Shown here one piece after another: positions 32,082 to 40,418 of a stretch of 64,000 bases of DNA. The stretch comes from Dolomitihabitans soli. GTDB lineage: Bacteria > Actinomycetota > Actinomycetes > Streptosporangiales > Streptosporangiaceae. How positions within the stretch are numbered: the stretch's first letter is position 1; every line of letters begins with the position of its first letter. The stretch is from NCBI RefSeq assembly GCF_022213955.1, contig NZ_JAKNTW010000025.1, positions 55,141 through 119,140 on the forward strand, given 5' to 3'. A program made the translations under genes and the position numbers. The notes below the pieces were generated by a model. That model did not search any database, had not been told where the DNA came from, and saw only the letters and a program-made list of their open reading frames with translations.

Positions 32082-32503
32082 CGTGCGGCGTCGTTCCTTG
32101 CGTCCGCGGTCCTGGCGGGTGAGGTGAGGTACTGGCCGACACGGGTGACGAGCATGGCCATCTCGTAGGCCACGACGCCCACGTCGGCGTCCTGGCTGCA
32201 CAGCACGGCCAGGCAGGTGCCCTTGCCCGCCACCGTCACCAGCAGGTAGGCGCTACGCATCTCGATGATCGTCTGGCGTACGGCCCCGCCCTCGAACCGC
32301 TCGCCGACCCCCTTGGCCAGGCTCTGGATCCCGGCTGCCACCGCGGACAGGTGCTCGGCGTCAGCCTGGGCGAGCCCGTCGGAGGAGGCCATGAGCAGGC
32401 CGTCGGTGGACAGGACGATCGCGTGCTCCGCCTCTCTGGTCCGGCTGACCAGGTCGTCGACCAACCAGGCCAGGTCGGCGGGGGAAGCTGTCTTCTGGGC
32501 CAC
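32078..32503 (-). CDS. cvnB: Roadblock/LC7 domain protein (CvnB-type)
   Basis: A 141-residue roadblock/LC7 protein: LAWLVDDLVSRTREAEHAIV and LSTDGLLMASSDGL at the N-terminus, then SAVAAGIQSLAKGVGERFEGG and YLLVTVAGKGTCLAVLCS. Such proteins act as GTPase-activating partners of MglA/CvnD-type GTPases. Coupled by ATGA to cvnC. It is 63 bp after the cvnA stop, a gap that holds a copy of the 27-bp duplication. Confidence 0.93.
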   Translation of the reverse strand: MAQKTASPADLAWLVDDLVSRTREAEHAIVLSTDGLLMASSDGLAQADAEHLSAVAAGIQSLAKGVGERFEGGAVRQTIIEMRSAYLLVTVAGKGTCLAVLCSQDADVGVVAYEMAMLVTRVGQYLTSPARTADARNDAAR

Positions 32504-32538
32504 TCGGGCGTCCTCTTTCTGCTGGCTCGTATGGGGCG

Positions 32539-32592
32539 TTCAGCGGGGATCGCGGTCGTCGCTCGTTCAGCGGGGATCGCGGTCGTCGCTCG
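32539..32592. repeat. Perfect 27-bp tandem duplication covering the cvnA stop codon
   Basis: Positions 32539-32565 and 32566-32592 are identical, each starting TTCAGCGGGGATCGCGG. The second unit (upstream in the minus direction) contains the last eight codons and stop of cvnA. Because 27 is a multiple of three, the other copy would encode TSDDRDPR and a second stop in the same frame directly after the first stop. Perfect identity suggests a recent event. Confidence 0.92.
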
Positions 32593-34879
32593 CGTGGCGG
32601 CCGAGCGCCTCCTCCCTGCCGCGGGCCGTCCCCGCCTGGTAGGCGCCCATGATCCGGCGGATTTCCTCGGGAGAGCGCTCGTCCTCGGTGGGCTCCTCGG
32701 CGGGCGGGGGGCCGTCGGTCCGCAGGGCTGGGGCGAGGCTGGCCTGCGGCACCCGGAAGGGCAGGCCGGAGGGGGTGAAGGCGGAGTCGTCGGGCGGCGG
32801 TTCCTGTTCCCGCGCCGGTTGGACGGGATCGGGGATCGCCGCCAACACGGGCTTGACCGACTGCTCCGACATGCTGGTCCATTCCCCCAATGCGGCGGTC
32901 CTGCGGGCGATCTTCGCGTCGTCGCCGTTCCAGAGCGCGCCCTCGGCCGGAACCGGCAGCAACGTGCCGGGATCCGTCTCCGGGCCGCGCTCCTCGTCGC
33001 CCTCCCCGATCACGATGTCGTTGGGCAGCAGGATGACGGCTGTGGTCCCGCCGTACGGGGAGCCCTTGAGTGACACCCGGATGCCGTGCCTGTCGGCCAG
33101 GCGGCTGACCACGAACAGGCCCAGCCTGGAGGTGTCCCTCAGGTCGAACTCGGGCGGGTTGGTGATGCGCTCGTTGGCGGCGTCCAGGTCTTCCGGGCTC
33201 ATGCCCAGACCGCGGTCCTCGATCTCGATGACGTAGCCGCTGCCGACCACCTGGCCGACGACCTCGGCGGTGGTGTACGGCGGCGAGTAGGAGACGGCGT
33301 TCTCGATCAGCTCGGCCAGCAGGTGGATGACGTCGCCGACGGCGCGGCCCGCCAGCGACACGTCGCCCATCGGCGGCACGGTGACCCGGGTGTAGTCCTC
33401 GACCTCGGCGAGCGCGCCACGGACCACGTCGATCATCGGCACCGGGCGGCGCCAGGACCGGGCGGGCGAGGCGCCGGACAGGACGATCAGGTTCTCCGCG
33501 TTGCGCCGCATGCGGGTGGCGAGGTGGTCGACGCGGAAGAGGTCCTTCAGGTCCTTCGGGTCCGATTCCCTGCGCTCCATCGTGTCCAGCAGCGCGAGCT
33601 GGCGGTGGACCAGGGACTGCGTGCGCCTGGCGAGGCTGAGCAGCACCTCGCGGATGCTGCGCCGCAGCTCCGCCTGCTCGACCGCGACCCGGATCGCGGT
33701 CTCCTGCACCTCGTTGAAGGCCCGGCCGACCTGGCCGATCTGGTCGTCGCCGAAGGCGAGCGGCGGAGCCTCGGCCGCGATGTCCACCTTCTCGCCGTGC
33801 CCGAGCCTGTTCACCACGTCGGGCAGCCGCTCGCGGGCGAGTTCGCTGGCCGCGACGCGCAGTTTGTCGAGCTGCCGCACCAGGGCGCGCGCGGTGGTGA
33901 TGGACAGCACGATGGACGCGACGACGGCGAGCAGGCCGAGACCGCCGGCCAGGGCGAGGCGGAGGATGACGCCGGCGGCGATGGGCGTGGCCCGATCGAC
34001 CAGCCGGTCGCCCGCGACGTCGACGGCCTGCTGCAACTCCGTCAACGCGGGCTTGGTGACCGCTTGCCACTGCTCGCCGCTGACGGGCGGCGAGGCGCCG
34101 TTGGAGCCGGTCCCGATCACCAGCTCCTCCATCGACCGGACCCGGTTGAGCACGCCGCTCTTGACGACCTGCCCGTGGGCGGCGGGGTCGGCGTCGCGCA
34201 GGTCACCCAGCGCCTCCGCGCTCAGATGCCGCTGCGCGCCGACGAGCTGGACGAACTGTGTGTACTCCGTGCTGCCGAACTGCCCCGCGGCGAGCGCGCC
34301 CGCGAGGTGGGCGTCCTCCCGGGCGAGCATCTCCCTGGCCCGGTAGAGGTTGATGAGGGCGCGGGTGTCCTTGGCGAAGCTGTCGTCGTCGAGCGTCGCG
34401 AGCGACTGGTAGATGTAGAAGATGAAGTCGGCGGCGTCGTTGTAGGTCGTGGCGGCCTTGCGCTGGTCGATCGACCCCGCGTCAACGGCCTTACGAGTGC
34501 CCCGCACCAGCGTCAGCCGCTGGTCCGCCTCGTCGATGCGCCCGAGCAGGGCTTGGCTCGCCGCCCACTGGACGTCGGTCCCGCCGGTCAGCTCCTCGAA
34601 GTTCCGCAGCGACGCGTCGGTCCGCCGGCGCTGTTCGGCCAGTGCCTCGCGCTGGGCGCGGGCGGGGTCGCCGAGTTTGATCAGTGACAGCCGCCGTTCC
34701 AGCTGCAGGTCCTCCAGCAGTCGCACGCTGGGCGCCGCGACTCCGGCGTCGAGCCGTGACACCCAGAGCAGGTTCATCCCCTCCCGCAGGGTCACCCAGG
34801 CGGCGAAGGCCCAGAGCGCGGCAAGCGACACCAGGAGTGCGATGATCTTGGTGCCCATGCGGGATTTGCGGAAACGCAT
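32567..34879 (-). CDS. cvnA: Conservon sensor histidine-kinase-like protein (CvnA-type)
   Basis: A 770-residue membrane sensor. A transmembrane segment near residues 10-30 and another near 300-330 enclose an extracellular domain of about 270 residues (nitrate/sulfonate-sensing type, rich in helices). A HAMP-like region follows (SITTARALVRQLDKLRVAAS), then a HATPase domain with N box ELIENAVSYSPP, G1 IEDRGLGMS and G2 RLGLFVVSRLADRHG. No clear phospho-acceptor histidine box of the HisKA type is seen, as is usual for CvnA. The proline-rich C-terminal tail of about 130 residues ends ASDDRDPR. First gene of the cvn operon; the diterpene genes lie 190 bp upstream on the same strand. Confidence 0.92.
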   Translation of the reverse strand: MRFRKSRMGTKIIALLVSLAALWAFAAWVTLREGMNLLWVSRLDAGVAAPSVRLLEDLQLERRLSLIKLGDPARAQREALAEQRRRTDASLRNFEELTGGTDVQWAASQALLGRIDEADQRLTLVRGTRKAVDAGSIDQRKAATTYNDAADFIFYIYQSLATLDDDSFAKDTRALINLYRAREMLAREDAHLAGALAAGQFGSTEYTQFVQLVGAQRHLSAEALGDLRDADPAAHGQVVKSGVLNRVRSMEELVIGTGSNGASPPVSGEQWQAVTKPALTELQQAVDVAGDRLVDRATPIAAGVILRLALAGGLGLLAVVASIVLSITTARALVRQLDKLRVAASELARERLPDVVNRLGHGEKVDIAAEAPPLAFGDDQIGQVGRAFNEVQETAIRVAVEQAELRRSIREVLLSLARRTQSLVHRQLALLDTMERRESDPKDLKDLFRVDHLATRMRRNAENLIVLSGASPARSWRRPVPMIDVVRGALAEVEDYTRVTVPPMGDVSLAGRAVGDVIHLLAELIENAVSYSPPYTTAEVVGQVVGSGYVIEIEDRGLGMSPEDLDAANERITNPPEFDLRDTSRLGLFVVSRLADRHGIRVSLKGSPYGGTTAVILLPNDIVIGEGDEERGPETDPGTLLPVPAEGALWNGDDAKIARRTAALGEWTSMSEQSVKPVLAAIPDPVQPAREQEPPPDDSAFTPSGLPFRVPQASLAPALRTDGPPPAEEPTEDERSPEEIRRIMGAYQAGTARGREEALGRHASDDRDPR

Positions 34880-35043
34880 ATATACCCATTCTGCAAAGCC
34901 AGGGAAACCTCAGCGCGTTCGCAATGGATCGCCAACAGGCCGGGGTGCAGATACGACATGACCGGCGCCGAAGCCAGACCCAGGAACCCTAGCAATACCG
35001 CTAATCCGACTCAAGTCGAAGCATTACAGCAGTGGTCAAGATG

Positions 35044-35086
35044 TGTCTGATATGTCAGAAATATGAACTTTACTGCGTTTCTGACA
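35044..35086. promoter_or_regulatory. Overlapping TGTCTGA/TGTCAGA inverted repeats between diterpene operon and cvnA
   Basis: TGTCAGAAA (35053-35061) and TTTCTGACA (35078-35086) are perfect reverse complements with a 16-bp spacer; TCTGA-TATG-TCAGA (35046-35059) overlaps the first arm. The right arm lies inside the last codons of the cyclase gene. It could be a terminator hairpin for the diterpene operon or an operator for cvnA. Related TGTCTGA arms occur at 40309-40364. Confidence 0.45.
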
Positions 35087-36650
35087 ACGAGTTGCGCTGG
35101 AAAGCATGGACCGCCGCCAGGACCGCGGCCCGGACGATGGCTCCGGGCGAGTAGAGATCCTTATCGTGCCACAGAGGTGGATCATGCTGCATGTCGAGGT
35201 GCTCGGCCAGGAAGGCGTAACCGCGCTCCGCGGCGGCTCCCACCTGTGGTGCGACACCCGGAGACGGGGTGGACATCAGCAGGATCTGCATCGCGTAGGC
35301 CGTCTCCTCCGCGGTCCCCGACCAGCGTCCCCAGGAGCCGTCCGCGCGCTGCGAGCCGAGCACCCAGTCCACGGCCCGCCGTACGGCCGGCCGGGCCGCC
35401 GGGCCGCCGAAGTCGTCCAGGGCCAGCACGCAGCAGGCGGTCGCGTAATAGGGCGAGGCGTGCCACCTGTCGGTCCAGCTCCCGTCCGGCTGCTGCTGAT
35501 CCCGCAGCCACGCCGACACCTTCCGTACGGCGGCGGCGTACCGCGGCGAGGCGCCAGGGGTGAGCGCGGTGTACTGCCCGAACGCGTCGAGCACGTGCGC
35601 GTTGACCGTGAGCGAGACACCCTGCTCGCCCTGCCAGGTGCAGAAGTGCGCGTCCGTCTCGTAGGACCACAGGCTCCCCGGCTCGTACGGCAGGCCGAGC
35701 AGGCCCAGCGCGTAGAGCGCGACGGAGGTGGTGTCGGCGTCCGCGGGCAGCCCCGGCCCGGCGGGCGTGCCGCCGGAGTCGCTCGCGGCGCTCAGACTCC
35801 ACAGCACGTCCTCGGGCACGTCGACCGGGATTCCCGCGCGGGCCAGCGTGCTCAGCACCCAGCCCCGTTCGAAGACGGTCACCGGGATGCCGCACGGCAC
35901 GGGGCCGCCGTGCCTGCGCACCACCGACTCCAGATGCCGCCTGGCCGGATGGCCGGGGTCGAGTTCCCCCGTGCCCGCGAGCCAGGCCGCGGTGGCGGCC
36001 GGCGAGGCGCCGACCGAGCCGATCGGGGTGAGCGCGGCGCCGCTCAGCCCGGCCGCCACGTCGCCCGCCACCTCCAGCGCGTGCAGCAGCTTGACCGGTA
36101 CATCGGCGCCCGACGCCAGCCACGACCGCAGCGCGTCCAGCGCCGTTCCGTCCATGCCGGGCGGCGGTACCAGGCGGGCACTGCCCCGCCACCGGTCCAG
36201 CCCCGGCACCGGCGAACCGGCCAGTTCGTCGAGGTGCCGGTTGAGCCGGGCGGTCAGCGAGGCCACGATCAGCTCGATCGCCGGCATGTCGGGCAGCGTG
36301 AACGGGGGAGAGCCGTGCAGCCAGCCGAACAGGGCGGACAGCCCCCGGCCGGCGGCGGCGGCCAAGCCGGCGTCGCCGCGGAGCGCGGCGCCGAGCAGGG
36401 CCTCGGTCGCGCTGAGCGTCGGCACCAGGGCGTAACCCTCGGGCCCGCCCCAGCCGCCGTCCGGCCGCTGGGCGGCCAGCAGGTAGTCGATCCGCTCGGT
36501 GTGCCCGGTCAGCCACGGGGCGAGGGTCACGATGCGCCCGGTCTCGTAGACCGAGGGGGAGACCCTGCCCCAGGGCTCGGTCGTCAGCTCGGTGACCAGG
36601 TCGCGGGCCCGTGCGGCCACATCGACGCCCACCAGGTCGTGGATGGTCAA
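35070..36650 (-). CDS. Class II diterpene cyclase (copalyl-diphosphate-synthase-like)
   Basis: A 526-residue protein of the prenyltransferase/squalene-cyclase superfamily, the size of bacterial CPS-like enzymes. The opening LVTELTTEPWGRVSPSVYET is characteristic. The catalytic acid motif is D304-A-D306-T-T rather than the common DxDD; the middle aspartate of DxDD is kept but the fourth position is Thr. I recall a DxDTT variant described for the mycobacterial class II cyclase Rv3377c. QW-type motifs recur (QRPDGGWG, QQPDGSWTDRW, QRADGSWGRW). These enzymes protonate and cyclise geranylgeranyl diphosphate, keeping the diphosphate. The TTG start at 36650 overlaps the class I synthase stop as TTGA. 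Product stereochemistry cannot be read from sequence. Confidence 0.92.
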   Translation of the reverse strand: MTIHDLVGVDVAARARDLVTELTTEPWGRVSPSVYETGRIVTLAPWLTGHTERIDYLLAAQRPDGGWGGPEGYALVPTLSATEALLGAALRGDAGLAAAAGRGLSALFGWLHGSPPFTLPDMPAIELIVASLTARLNRHLDELAGSPVPGLDRWRGSARLVPPPGMDGTALDALRSWLASGADVPVKLLHALEVAGDVAAGLSGAALTPIGSVGASPAATAAWLAGTGELDPGHPARRHLESVVRRHGGPVPCGIPVTVFERGWVLSTLARAGIPVDVPEDVLWSLSAASDSGGTPAGPGLPADADTTSVALYALGLLGLPYEPGSLWSYETDAHFCTWQGEQGVSLTVNAHVLDAFGQYTALTPGASPRYAAAVRKVSAWLRDQQQPDGSWTDRWHASPYYATACCVLALDDFGGPAARPAVRRAVDWVLGSQRADGSWGRWSGTAEETAYAMQILLMSTPSPGVAPQVGAAAERGYAFLAEHLDMQHDPPLWHDKDLYSPGAIVRAAVLAAVHAFQRNSLSETQ

Positions 36651-37525
36651 AGCTCGCCCCAATAGTCGGCGATCCGGTAGAAACCGGCGCAGAAGTCCAT
36701 CTGCCTCTCCAGATAGGCCGCGGGGGCGGGATGCTCCGCCCGGAGCGGCCGGATCAGCTCCCTGCTCAGCTCCGCCAGCCGGGTCACCTCCCCGGCCACC
36801 TCCTCGCGGGTGACTCCGAGCATCAGGGCGTTGAGATCTCCCCAGCTCACGTCCCTGCTGTAGGTGCCCAAGTCGTTGAGCAGGCGGATCACCCGCTGTA
36901 CGGCGCGGCTCGCCTGCCGTACGGCCTCGACGCCTGTGTCCGGCGGGGGGCTGGTGGCGATCCAGTGGGTGGTGAAGACGAAGGAGAAGCCGAGGTTGTC
37001 GGAATTGGCGAGGTACTCCTCGAAGGAGGGCCTGGTGCCGGCGGCCTGCCACTCCGCCTCCCTGGCCATCGCCGCCAGCATCCGCTCCAGTTCCTCGTGC
37101 CAGACCGTGCCGAGCGCGGGGAAGGCGGGGGAACTCGCCGTCTCCTGCAGCAGGTCGGCCAGGAACCGCGTGAGGTCGTCGTCCGGGTCCGACCGGCCGC
37201 CGGCGACCGCGAGGCACCGCCGTACGATCTCGTGGACCTCGGCGGGTGAGGTGGCGACGTAGTCGACCAGCCAGTCCAGGCCGAAGCACCACAGGCAGGC
37301 CCGGTTGGCCATGCGGAGTTCGGCCGCGGACAGCCAGGGGCCGCTGAAGGCCGAGGCCAGCGACAGGGTGCCGAACAGGGCCGGGTCGAAGGGCTTGGCG
37401 TCGAACAGGGACGGATACGCCTGGGACCATTCGCGCATGTCGCGCTGGAGCCGGCCGGCGACGGCGCTGACCGCGCCGCTCTGGCCCGCGGTCAGCGGCC
37501 CGGCGTCGATGTGCTGGACCGTCAT
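36647..37525 (-). CDS. Class I terpene synthase (diterpene synthase)
   Basis: A 292-residue class I synthase. The metal motifs are visible: D84-W-L-V-D88 as the aspartate-rich motif (DxxxD instead of DDxxD) and N217-D-L-G-T221-Y-S-R-D225, a good NSE triad. The usual C-terminal RY is replaced by FYRIADYW. It would ionise the diphosphate made by the class II cyclase and finish the skeleton. ATGA overlap with the P450 upstream and TTGA overlap with the cyclase downstream show tight coupling of three genes. The protein is shorter than many bacterial terpene synthases, which have about 330 residues or more. Confidence 0.88.
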   Translation of the reverse strand: MTVQHIDAGPLTAGQSGAVSAVAGRLQRDMREWSQAYPSLFDAKPFDPALFGTLSLASAFSGPWLSAAELRMANRACLWCFGLDWLVDYVATSPAEVHEIVRRCLAVAGGRSDPDDDLTRFLADLLQETASSPAFPALGTVWHEELERMLAAMAREAEWQAAGTRPSFEEYLANSDNLGFSFVFTTHWIATSPPPDTGVEAVRQASRAVQRVIRLLNDLGTYSRDVSWGDLNALMLGVTREEVAGEVTRLAELSRELIRPLRAEHPAPAAYLERQMDFCAGFYRIADYWGEL

Positions 37526-38883
37526 CCGGCCCGGCCCGCCGGCCGCAGGGTCATCATCACGTTCGCACGGGGGCGTAATGTCACCGCGGCGCGCGGGGTG
37601 ACCGACATGGACGTGGCCAGGGACGGTTCGAAACGGCTCAGCATCCCGGCGATGACGAGCTGTGCCTCCATGGTGAACAGGTGCATGCCCATGCACGTGT
37701 GCGGCCCGCCGCCGAAGGGGAAGTAGGCGTAGCGGTGCCGCCCCGTGGCCCCGGGGGCGAACCGTTCGGGGTCGAAGACGAGGGGGCGGTCCCAGACCGA
37801 TTCGAGCCGGTGGGTGAGGTAAGGGCTGATCATCACCTCGGCGCCGGGCTCGATGGTGACCCCGCCCAGCGTGTCGCGCTCGACGGCCATCCTGGAGAAC
37901 ATCCAGCCCACCGGGTACAGCCGCAGGAGCTCCTGCAGGACCATCTTGGTGTAGACGAGGCCGGGCAGGTGCGAGGGCCGGATCCGGTCGTCCCCGACCA
38001 CCTGGTCGATCTCCTCGCGGAGCCTGGCGGCCACTCCCGGATGGCTGTCCAGCATCGGCCACAGCCAGGTCAGCTGCATGATCGCCGTCTCGCTGCCGGT
38101 CGCGAAGATGGCGACCAGGTTGTCCCGGACCCAGCTGTCGGGCAGGCTCGGGTCGGCGTCACGCGCCCGGCGCAGCGCCGAGTAGACGTCGTGCGAGCCG
38201 GGGCCGGGGGGATGCCGGGCGACCAGCGGGATCATCACGTCGTCGAACGCCGCCACGGCCTCGTTGAAGGCGCGGTCACCGGGGAGGGGCACCCTGCCGG
38301 GGACCAGGGGCAGCATGATCCTGGAGACGATCGAGGTGGCGATCATGTTGAGAGCGGGGATGAGCCGCTCGCTCTCCTCGGTGCTGATCCGGTCGCCGAA
38401 GAAGATCTTGGCGACGGTTCTGCTCACGATCAGGCTCAGCTCGGCGCTGGCGTCGACCGTGGCGCCGTCTCCGGTCCGGCGGCTCAGGTCGTCGATCGCG
38501 TCGGCGACCGTATCCGCGATGATCTCGGCCAGCGAGTCGATGTGCTTGGCGGTGAACAACGGCTGCAGGGCGTTCCGGCTGGAGTGCCAGAGGTCGCCGT
38601 CGGACATGATGCTCGACCCGAACAGGCGGCGCAGCGGCTTCCAGAACGCGCCGCCGCGCACGTAGTTCGCCGCGTTGCCGCGCAGCACCTGCTGCACGTG
38701 GTCAGGGTGGGTGACCAGGTAGGGCCGGAAGGTGCCCAGGTTGAGGCGGACGATCTCGCCGTCCGCCTCCGCCGCGATCTCGCCCAGCGCCTTGACCGGG
38801 TCCCGGACCAGAGGGGGCACGATACGGCGGAAGGGCAGGGTCCTGGCTACCGTGAACGGCTCGCCCTTGGTACGGCGCGACAT
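37522..38883 (-). CDS. Cytochrome P450 of the diterpene cluster
   Basis: A 453-residue P450, longer than typical CYP105/107 proteins and more like the CYP4/CYP102-type bacterial group. I-helix A261-T-G-S-E265-T, ExxR at E318-L-L-R321, and haem loop FPFGGGPHTCMGMHLF with axial Cys397. It is the first gene of the operon P450 - class I synthase - class II cyclase and is divergent from the GGPP synthase, so it most likely hydroxylates or oxidises the diterpene. The ATG at 38883 is the only good start. Redox partners are not in the cluster. Confidence 0.94.
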   Translation of the reverse strand: MSRRTKGEPFTVARTLPFRRIVPPLVRDPVKALGEIAAEADGEIVRLNLGTFRPYLVTHPDHVQQVLRGNAANYVRGGAFWKPLRRLFGSSIMSDGDLWHSSRNALQPLFTAKHIDSLAEIIADTVADAIDDLSRRTGDGATVDASAELSLIVSRTVAKIFFGDRISTEESERLIPALNMIATSIVSRIMLPLVPGRVPLPGDRAFNEAVAAFDDVMIPLVARHPPGPGSHDVYSALRRARDADPSLPDSWVRDNLVAIFATGSETAIMQLTWLWPMLDSHPGVAARLREEIDQVVGDDRIRPSHLPGLVYTKMVLQELLRLYPVGWMFSRMAVERDTLGGVTIEPGAEVMISPYLTHRLESVWDRPLVFDPERFAPGATGRHRYAYFPFGGGPHTCMGMHLFTMEAQLVIAGMLSRFEPSLATSMSVTPRAAVTLRPRANVMMTLRPAGRAG

Positions 38884-39028
38884 CGCGGAACTTATCCCTC
38901 ACCTTTGGTGATTCCGACTCGTGGGCAGCGCGAACACACCCAGACGGGGAGGAGAAAGAGTGGGGGGTTACGCTCTGACTCAAGGTGTTCACGCGTTGTC
39001 TGGTGGAGTATCACATGGTCCATACCGT

Positions 39029-39057
39029 TTGAACAAGATCCCTCGGGGTGTTATTAG
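39029..39057 (+). promoter_or_regulatory. Promoter of the GGPP synthase gene
   Basis: TTGAAC (39029-39034), a 17-bp spacer and TATTAG (39052-39057) form a good sigma-70-type promoter, giving a leader of about 75 nt before the GTG at 39138. The same 254-bp gap must hold the divergent promoter of the P450 operon; TCACC-TTT-GGTGA (38898-38910) is a perfect dyad close to the P450 start and a candidate operator. Confidence 0.6.
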
Positions 39058-39137
39058 ATGGCTTGACCGGTTTTGTCGGTAGGTGCCGCGGGGAATCTCA
39101 GTACCCGTTGCCAAGGTCTCCGCAGGTGAGGAATCCC

Positions 39138-40196
39138 GTGTCGCTTGACGCCTCCGCGATTGTTCCGAACTCCCTCGCCCGATGCCGCGCGCTGGTCGGT
39201 CCCGCTCTGCGAGACGCCGTGCACAGCCTGCACCCCTGGCAGGCGCGGATCGCGGGTTACGCCTTCGGCTGGTCCGACGCCGACGGCGAGTCGAGGGAGG
39301 GCGCGGGAGGCAAGGGCCTGCGCCCGGCCCTGGTCGTGCTCTGCGCGGAGGGAGTCGGGGCCAGGGCCGAGTCGGCGATCCCGGCCGCGGTGGCCGTCGA
39401 ACTGGTCCACGCCTTCTCGCTGATCCACGACGACATCATCGACGGCGACGAGCGGCGCCGGCATCGCGACACCGTCTGGAAGACCTACGGCGTGGGACCG
39501 GCCCTGCTCGCCGGCGACGGCCTGCTCGCGCTGGCGATGCGCGGCCTCGCCGCCGCCCCGCACGGTCAGCAGGCCGTGCGCCACCTCTCCGCGGCGCTGC
39601 TGGAACTCGTGTACGGCCAGACCGACGACGTGATCTTCGAAGGACGCGACTGGACCGGAGGACGCGCCGTCACCGTCGAGGAGTACGCCCGGATGGCGGG
39701 CGGCAAGACGGGCTCGCTGCTGGCCTGCGCCGCCGCGCTCGGCGGCACCGTCGGCGGCGCGCCGTCCGCGGTGGTCGACCGGCTGTCCGAGATGGGCCGT
39801 CAGCTCGGGCTGGCCCTGCAGATCGTCGACGACCTGCTCGGCGTCTGGGGGGATCCGGCGGTGACGGGCAAGCCGACCTTCAGCGACCTGCGGCAGGGCA
39901 AGAAGACGCTCCCGGTGGTCGCCGCGCTCGCGGGCGACTCGGCCGCGGGCCGGCGGCTGGCCGAGTTGCTGGCGGCCGGGGACGACCGGTGGCCGCTGGG
40001 CGGGGAGGCGGCCGAGGAGTCGCTGTGGCGGGCGGCCTCCCTGATCGAGGAGGCGGGCGGGCGGGAGTTCGCCGAGCGCCGGGCCGGGGAGCATGTGGAA
40101 CGGGCCATGGACATCGCCGGGAAGGTCCTGGTGGACGCCGAGGCGGCGGGGGAGTTGCAGGCGTTCGCGCGTTACCTCATCCACCGCACGGTGTGA
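39138..40196 (+). CDS. Geranylgeranyl diphosphate synthase (polyprenyl synthetase family)
   Basis: A 352-residue trans-isoprenyl diphosphate synthase. First aspartate-rich motif D98-D-I-I-D102 in SLIHDDIIDGDERRR; second motif D231-D-L-L-G-x-WGD239; KGLRPALV near the start and GGKTGSLL in the middle. Phe five residues before the first aspartate motif and small residues next to it fit a C20 product, and the neighbouring diterpene synthases make GGPP the expected product. The GTG at 39138 was chosen for its ribosome binding site (GTGAGGA) and family-like N-terminus; upstream codons to 39048 look non-coding. It is divergent from the P450-synthase-cyclase operon. Confidence 0.93.
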   Translation: MSLDASAIVPNSLARCRALVGPALRDAVHSLHPWQARIAGYAFGWSDADGESREGAGGKGLRPALVVLCAEGVGARAESAIPAAVAVELVHAFSLIHDDIIDGDERRRHRDTVWKTYGVGPALLAGDGLLALAMRGLAAAPHGQQAVRHLSAALLELVYGQTDDVIFEGRDWTGGRAVTVEEYARMAGGKTGSLLACAAALGGTVGGAPSAVVDRLSEMGRQLGLALQIVDDLLGVWGDPAVTGKPTFSDLRQGKKTLPVVAALAGDSAAGRRLAELLAAGDDRWPLGGEAAEESLWRAASLIEEAGGREFAERRAGEHVERAMDIAGKVLVDAEAAGELQAFARYLIHRTV

Positions 40197-40308
40197 CACG
40201 CCCGGTTGATCACAGAGTGTGACTTTCCGGCAGGATGATCTTTACCGTGTCATGTCATGATAAGTCCTGATTGTGGGCCGTTATGGATGCGATGTCGATG
40301 ATCCACTA

Positions 40309-40364
40309 GCTGTCTGAAATATGAGCGTGATTCATCTCAATGACGTTTATGCAGATCAGACAGC
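40309..40364. promoter_or_regulatory. Inverted repeat GCTGTCTGA ... TCAGACAGC
   Basis: Perfect 9-bp arms (40309-40317 and 40356-40364) with a 38-bp spacer, in the AT-rich gap after the GGPP synthase and before the PPOX gene. TGTCTGA-A-ATATGA here resembles TGTCAGA-A-ATATGA at 35053-35066 on the far side of the cluster. Possible common regulator sites. TAGGAT at 40404-40409, ten bases before the ATG, may be the -10 element of the next gene. Confidence 0.45.
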
Positions 40365-40418
40365 ATTTCGTCAAGACTTGTCCGGATAGATGTCGCCATG
40401 GTTTAGGATGCATCACTT

